A stretch of DNA of 7,520 nucleotides. It comes from an uncultured Eubacteriales bacterium (GTDB lineage: Bacteria > Bacillota > Clostridia > Oscillospirales > Oscillospiraceae). Shown in pieces: positions 5,031 through 7,520 of this stretch. Made by a program: the position numbers and the translations under genes. Position 1 is the first letter of the stretch. Each line of letters begins with the position of its first letter. The stretch spans positions 1 to 7,520 of the forward strand of contig USDP01000074.1 in assembly GCA_900553545.1 (NCBI GenBank), read 5' to 3'. Below the pieces are notes generated by a model that was not told the origin of the DNA, searched no databases, and worked only from the letters and a program-made list of their open reading frames with translations.

Positions 5031-7313
5031 ATGAAAACCATACATAAGCTGCTGGCGCTGGCGCTCTGCCTGGCGCTGCTGTGCGGCGCAGTCTCGGCCA
5101 CGATGCGCGAGACCGGCACGTCCGGCCTGAAGCTGGCCGACGAAGTGACCTACACGCACACAAGCTGGTCAAACGATCAGAAGGAAGGCCAGTATTTACA
5201 GGAGCACACCCTGACCTATACGGCGGGCGGCGCGGTGCGGCCGATGGTCGTCTATGGCGACACGCTCTATGGCCGCAGCCCGATGAACTACGCGGCGAAG
5301 TTCCTCGAAGATAAGAATCTCGTGCTCGTCGCGGGCGTGAACGGCTCGTTCTTCGACATGAACAACGGCATCCCCTACGGCCTCATCGTCACGGAGGGCA
5401 TCCTCCGTTCGAGCGGAAACATCAGCTCCATCGGCTTCTTTGCCGACGGCAAAACCGTCATCGGTACGCCGGAGCTGAAGGTCACGGCGACGATTGGCGG
5501 CACGGAGCAGGAAATCTTCTACAACAAGGCCCTGACGCGCGACAACGGCATCGGACTCTATTCCCGCGACTATGACACCGCGACGAAGAGCAGCCTGAAA
5601 TCCTACAACGTCGTCCTCCAGCCGCTGAGCGGCAAGGCGGAGCTGACGATGACCGGCACACTCTCGGCGACCGTCCGCGCCGTTCAGGACAAGACGGCCT
5701 CGTGCGACATTCCGGAGGACTGCTTCGTCCTCGCCATCGCCGAGGACAGCCGCTATGCCAGCGCACTCGACACCATGAAGGCCCTGAAGACCGGCGACGT
5801 CGTCCAGATCACGACGACCTGCAACGCGGCGTGGAGCGCCGTGCAGTACGCCTGCGGCGGCGGCGAGATGCTCGTCGAAAACGGCGTCCCCGCGACGGAC
5901 TTCAAGCTCGACACCGCAGAGAAATTCCGCGCGCGTACCGCGGCAGGACTCAAGACCGACGGTACGCTGATTCTCTACACCGTCGACGAATCGGATATTT
6001 CCGCCGGCCTGACGCTCCCGCTGCTGGCCGAACGGATGTCCAAGCTCGGCTGCGCGACCGCCATCAACCTCGACGGCGGCGGCTCCACAGCGGCGGGCGT
6101 CGTCTATCCGGGCTATTCCACTGGCGCGACCGTCAACAGCCCCTCGGACGGCAAGCTGCGCGGCTGCGCGAACTTCATCTTCCTCACCCGCACGGCCACC
6201 ACGGCGGGCCAGCCGCAGCGGCTCCATCTCTATCCCCTCTCCGGGACGAACGTCCTGCCCGGCGCGCGCGTCACGCTGACTGCCAAGGCGTCCGACGCGA
6301 ACTATCAGGCGGCCGACCTGCCCGGTGACGTGACCTACAGCACAAACGGCGGCGTGGTCGAAAGCGGCGTTCTGAACGTCGGCAGCACGGCCCGCGCCGG
6401 GACGCTCACCGTCTCGGCCACGAGCGGTGCCCTCCAGACCAGCACGACCTATACCGTCCTGACCGACGTCAGCGCCATCACCGTCCAGAAGGCGGACGCG
6501 AAGTCCGCGCTCACGGCGCTGCGCTGCGCGGGCGGCTCGTCCACAGCGCTCAAGGCTTCGGCCACCTGGTCCGGCATGGAGGTGCTTGCGCAGAACATCA
6601 GCTTCACGTGGGCCGTCTCTGACGGACTCGGCACGGTCTCGGCGGACGGCGTCTTCACGGCGGCAGACGTGAGCAAGCCCACCGACGGCACGCTCACCGT
6701 CTCCTACGGCACGGCCAAAACGGAGATCCCCGTCACCATCAGCCCCGCAAACCCGTTCACCGACGTCAAGGGCCACTGGGCCGAAGAGATGATCAACAGC
6801 CTCTACTTTGACGGCGTCGTCACCGGCTCCACGCAGAAGGACGGCACGATGATTTACCGTCCAGACGATTCCATGACGCGGCAGGAGTTCGTCGTGGCTC
6901 TGATGCGCTACCTCGGCGCGAACCTCAGCGACTATGAAAACACGAAGCTCCCATTTGCCGACAGCAGTAAGATCGCCAAATGGGCCAGCGACGCCATGAA
7001 GGCCGCCTACGCGATGGGCTATCTGACCGGTTCCAGCTCCGACGGCAAGCTCTACGCCAAGCCGGCCGACACGATCTCCCGGCAGGAGGCCATGGTCATC
7101 CTGTCCCGCACGCTGCCGGAGAGCACGGCTTCTGCCGATGACCTCGAAAAACGTTTCTCCGACGCGGACAAGGTCGCCAAATGGGCGCGCGAGCCGCTGG
7201 CGCAGATGCTGCAAGCGGGGATCATCTCCGGCTCGAACGGCAAGCTGAACCCCACCGGCAAGGTCACCCGTGCACAGGTCGCGAAAATGCTCTATCAGCT
7301 GCAACAACAGTAA
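5031..7313 (+). CDS. Exported phosphodiester glycosidase (NAGPA/DUF2233) protein with three SLH repeats
   Basis: This 760-residue protein opens with a signal peptide: lysines at 2 and 6, a leucine-rich core, and likely cleavage after AVSA (20-23). No lipobox or sortase motif is seen. Residues about 70-388 form a domain of the phosphodiester glycosidase family (NAGPA, DUF2233), known from the mammalian enzyme that uncovers mannose-6-phosphate. Family hallmarks are GVNGSFFD (102-109), GIPYGLIVTEG (113-123), ARTAAGLKTDG (301-311) and NLDGGGS (346-352). Residues about 395-570 are beta-rich Ig-like segments. Three SLH repeats follow (about 574-629, 640-695, 709-757) with TRQE (616-619), SRQE (683-686) and TRAQ (746-749); SLH repeats usually anchor proteins to pyruvylated wall polysaccharide. 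The enzyme would act at the cell surface, and its substrate is unknown. The start follows AAGGAG (5018-5023) with 7 bases of spacing; an in-frame ATG at 5004 lacks a ribosome site and would spoil the signal peptide. A terminator follows 7 bases after the stop. Confidence 0.93.
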   Translation: MKTIHKLLALALCLALLCGAVSATMRETGTSGLKLADEVTYTHTSWSNDQKEGQYLQEHTLTYTAGGAVRPMVVYGDTLYGRSPMNYAAKFLEDKNLVLVAGVNGSFFDMNNGIPYGLIVTEGILRSSGNISSIGFFADGKTVIGTPELKVTATIGGTEQEIFYNKALTRDNGIGLYSRDYDTATKSSLKSYNVVLQPLSGKAELTMTGTLSATVRAVQDKTASCDIPEDCFVLAIAEDSRYASALDTMKALKTGDVVQITTTCNAAWSAVQYACGGGEMLVENGVPATDFKLDTAEKFRARTAAGLKTDGTLILYTVDESDISAGLTLPLLAERMSKLGCATAINLDGGGSTAAGVVYPGYSTGATVNSPSDGKLRGCANFIFLTRTATTAGQPQRLHLYPLSGTNVLPGARVTLTAKASDANYQAADLPGDVTYSTNGGVVESGVLNVGSTARAGTLTVSATSGALQTSTTYTVLTDVSAITVQKADAKSALTALRCAGGSSTALKASATWSGMEVLAQNISFTWAVSDGLGTVSADGVFTAADVSKPTDGTLTVSYGTAKTEIPVTISPANPFTDVKGHWAEEMINSLYFDGVVTGSTQKDGTMIYRPDDSMTRQEFVVALMRYLGANLSDYENTKLPFADSSKIAKWASDAMKAAYAMGYLTGSSSDGKLYAKPADTISRQEAMVILSRTLPESTASADDLEKRFSDADKVAKWAREPLAQMLQAGIISGSNGKLNPTGKVTRAQVAKMLYQLQQQ

Positions 7314-7320
7314 AAACATG

Positions 7321-7348
7321 CGGGCGGGGCTATGCCCCGCCCGTTTTT
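7321..7348 (+). terminator. Rho-independent terminator of the SLH gene
   Basis: A perfect 10-base-pair stem, CGGGCGGGGC (7321-7330) with GCCCCGCCCG (7334-7343), loop TAT, is followed at once by TTTTT (7344-7348). It starts 7 bases after the stop codon. Its stem and 3-base loop resemble the G+C hairpins at 1782-1800 and 1837-1855. Confidence 0.92.
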
Positions 7349-7366
7349 CGATTTTGTAATGCACCA

Positions 7367-7447
7367 TGTGGGGGCCGATGCCCTCATCGGCCCGCATTTT
7401 TGAACCCATTCTTTTCTTTCTCCCTCAGAAAGAAAAGAACGGGTTCA
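7367..7447 (+). repeat. Composite two-hairpin intergenic repeat, copy B
   Basis: The first hairpin pairs GGGCCGATG (7372-7380) with CATCGGCCC (7385-7393) and is followed by GCATTTTT. The second is a near-perfect inverted repeat of 21-base arms (7401-7421 with 7427-7447, 20 of 21 paired) around the loop CCCTC. The order and the linking blocks match copy A at 1730-1805 read on the minus strand. The first hairpin with its T5 run could act as a back-up terminator for the SLH gene. After it, 7451-7470 carries a further purine-rich variant (AAGAAAAGAAAGAGGG), and the rest to 7520 shows no gene. Confidence 0.7.
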
Positions 7448-7520
7448 ATCCTCCAAGAAAAGAAAGAGGGCATTCAAAATCGGAAGCGCATCCCGTGCCG
7501 CCATCATGTAACAGCTCAGT

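Noticed and set aside
5196..7409. A 737-codon open frame on the minus strand, opposite the SLH gene
   Set aside because: Its translation is arginine/valine/glycine-rich low complexity with no family motif. It is antisense to a well-supported gene, has no ribosome site, and arises from the G+C-rich third codon positions of the real gene.

Overview
The window looks like chromosomal DNA of a G+C-rich member of the Bacillota, most likely class Clostridia and close to Oscillospiraceae. This placement is an inference. It rests on the ylxM-ffh-rpsP-khpA gene order, strong AGGAGG-type ribosome sites, a small DUF1540-type cysteine-rich protein, an MGDG-synthase-type glycosyltransferase, a secreted protein with SLH repeats, and G+C-rich hairpin repeats between genes. 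No rRNA, tRNA, CRISPR array, transposase or phage gene was seen.

Layout. At 62-241 (minus) is a 59-residue DUF1540-like protein. It is divergent from a 367-residue glycosyltransferase (381-1484, plus) related to diacylglycerol glucosyl/galactosyltransferases, which has a good extended -10 promoter. The 411-base gap 1485-1895 has no gene and holds several inverted repeats. Next is a minus-strand class I methyltransferase (1896-2513). A strong terminator (2528-2558) separates it from the minus-strand operon ylxM (4487-4831), ffh (3119-4483), rpsP (2810-3046) and khpA (2567-2794). That operon starts at a near-perfect sigma-A promoter (4875-4903). Divergent from it, at 5031-7313 (plus), is a 760-residue exported protein: signal peptide, phosphodiester glycosidase (NAGPA/DUF2233) domain, Ig-like segments and three SLH repeats. 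It ends in a textbook terminator.

How the genes work together. The operon serves co-translational protein targeting (Ffh and its partner YlxM) and ribosome/RNA function (S16 and KhpA). The glycosyltransferase and the SLH protein both belong to the cell envelope, but nothing in the sequence ties them to one pathway. The operon lacks the rimM-trmD-rplS genes that usually follow and the ftsY that often precedes it, so this is a trimmed version of the common arrangement.

The genes belong to known families. The most unusual content is between genes. One composite two-hairpin repeat occurs in two opposite-facing copies (1730-1805 and 7367-7447), each just downstream of a gene and in the same direction as that gene. 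The first copy is also part of an inverted pair of 25-base hairpins that differ by fully compensatory changes. I see no clear evidence of an undescribed multi-gene system.
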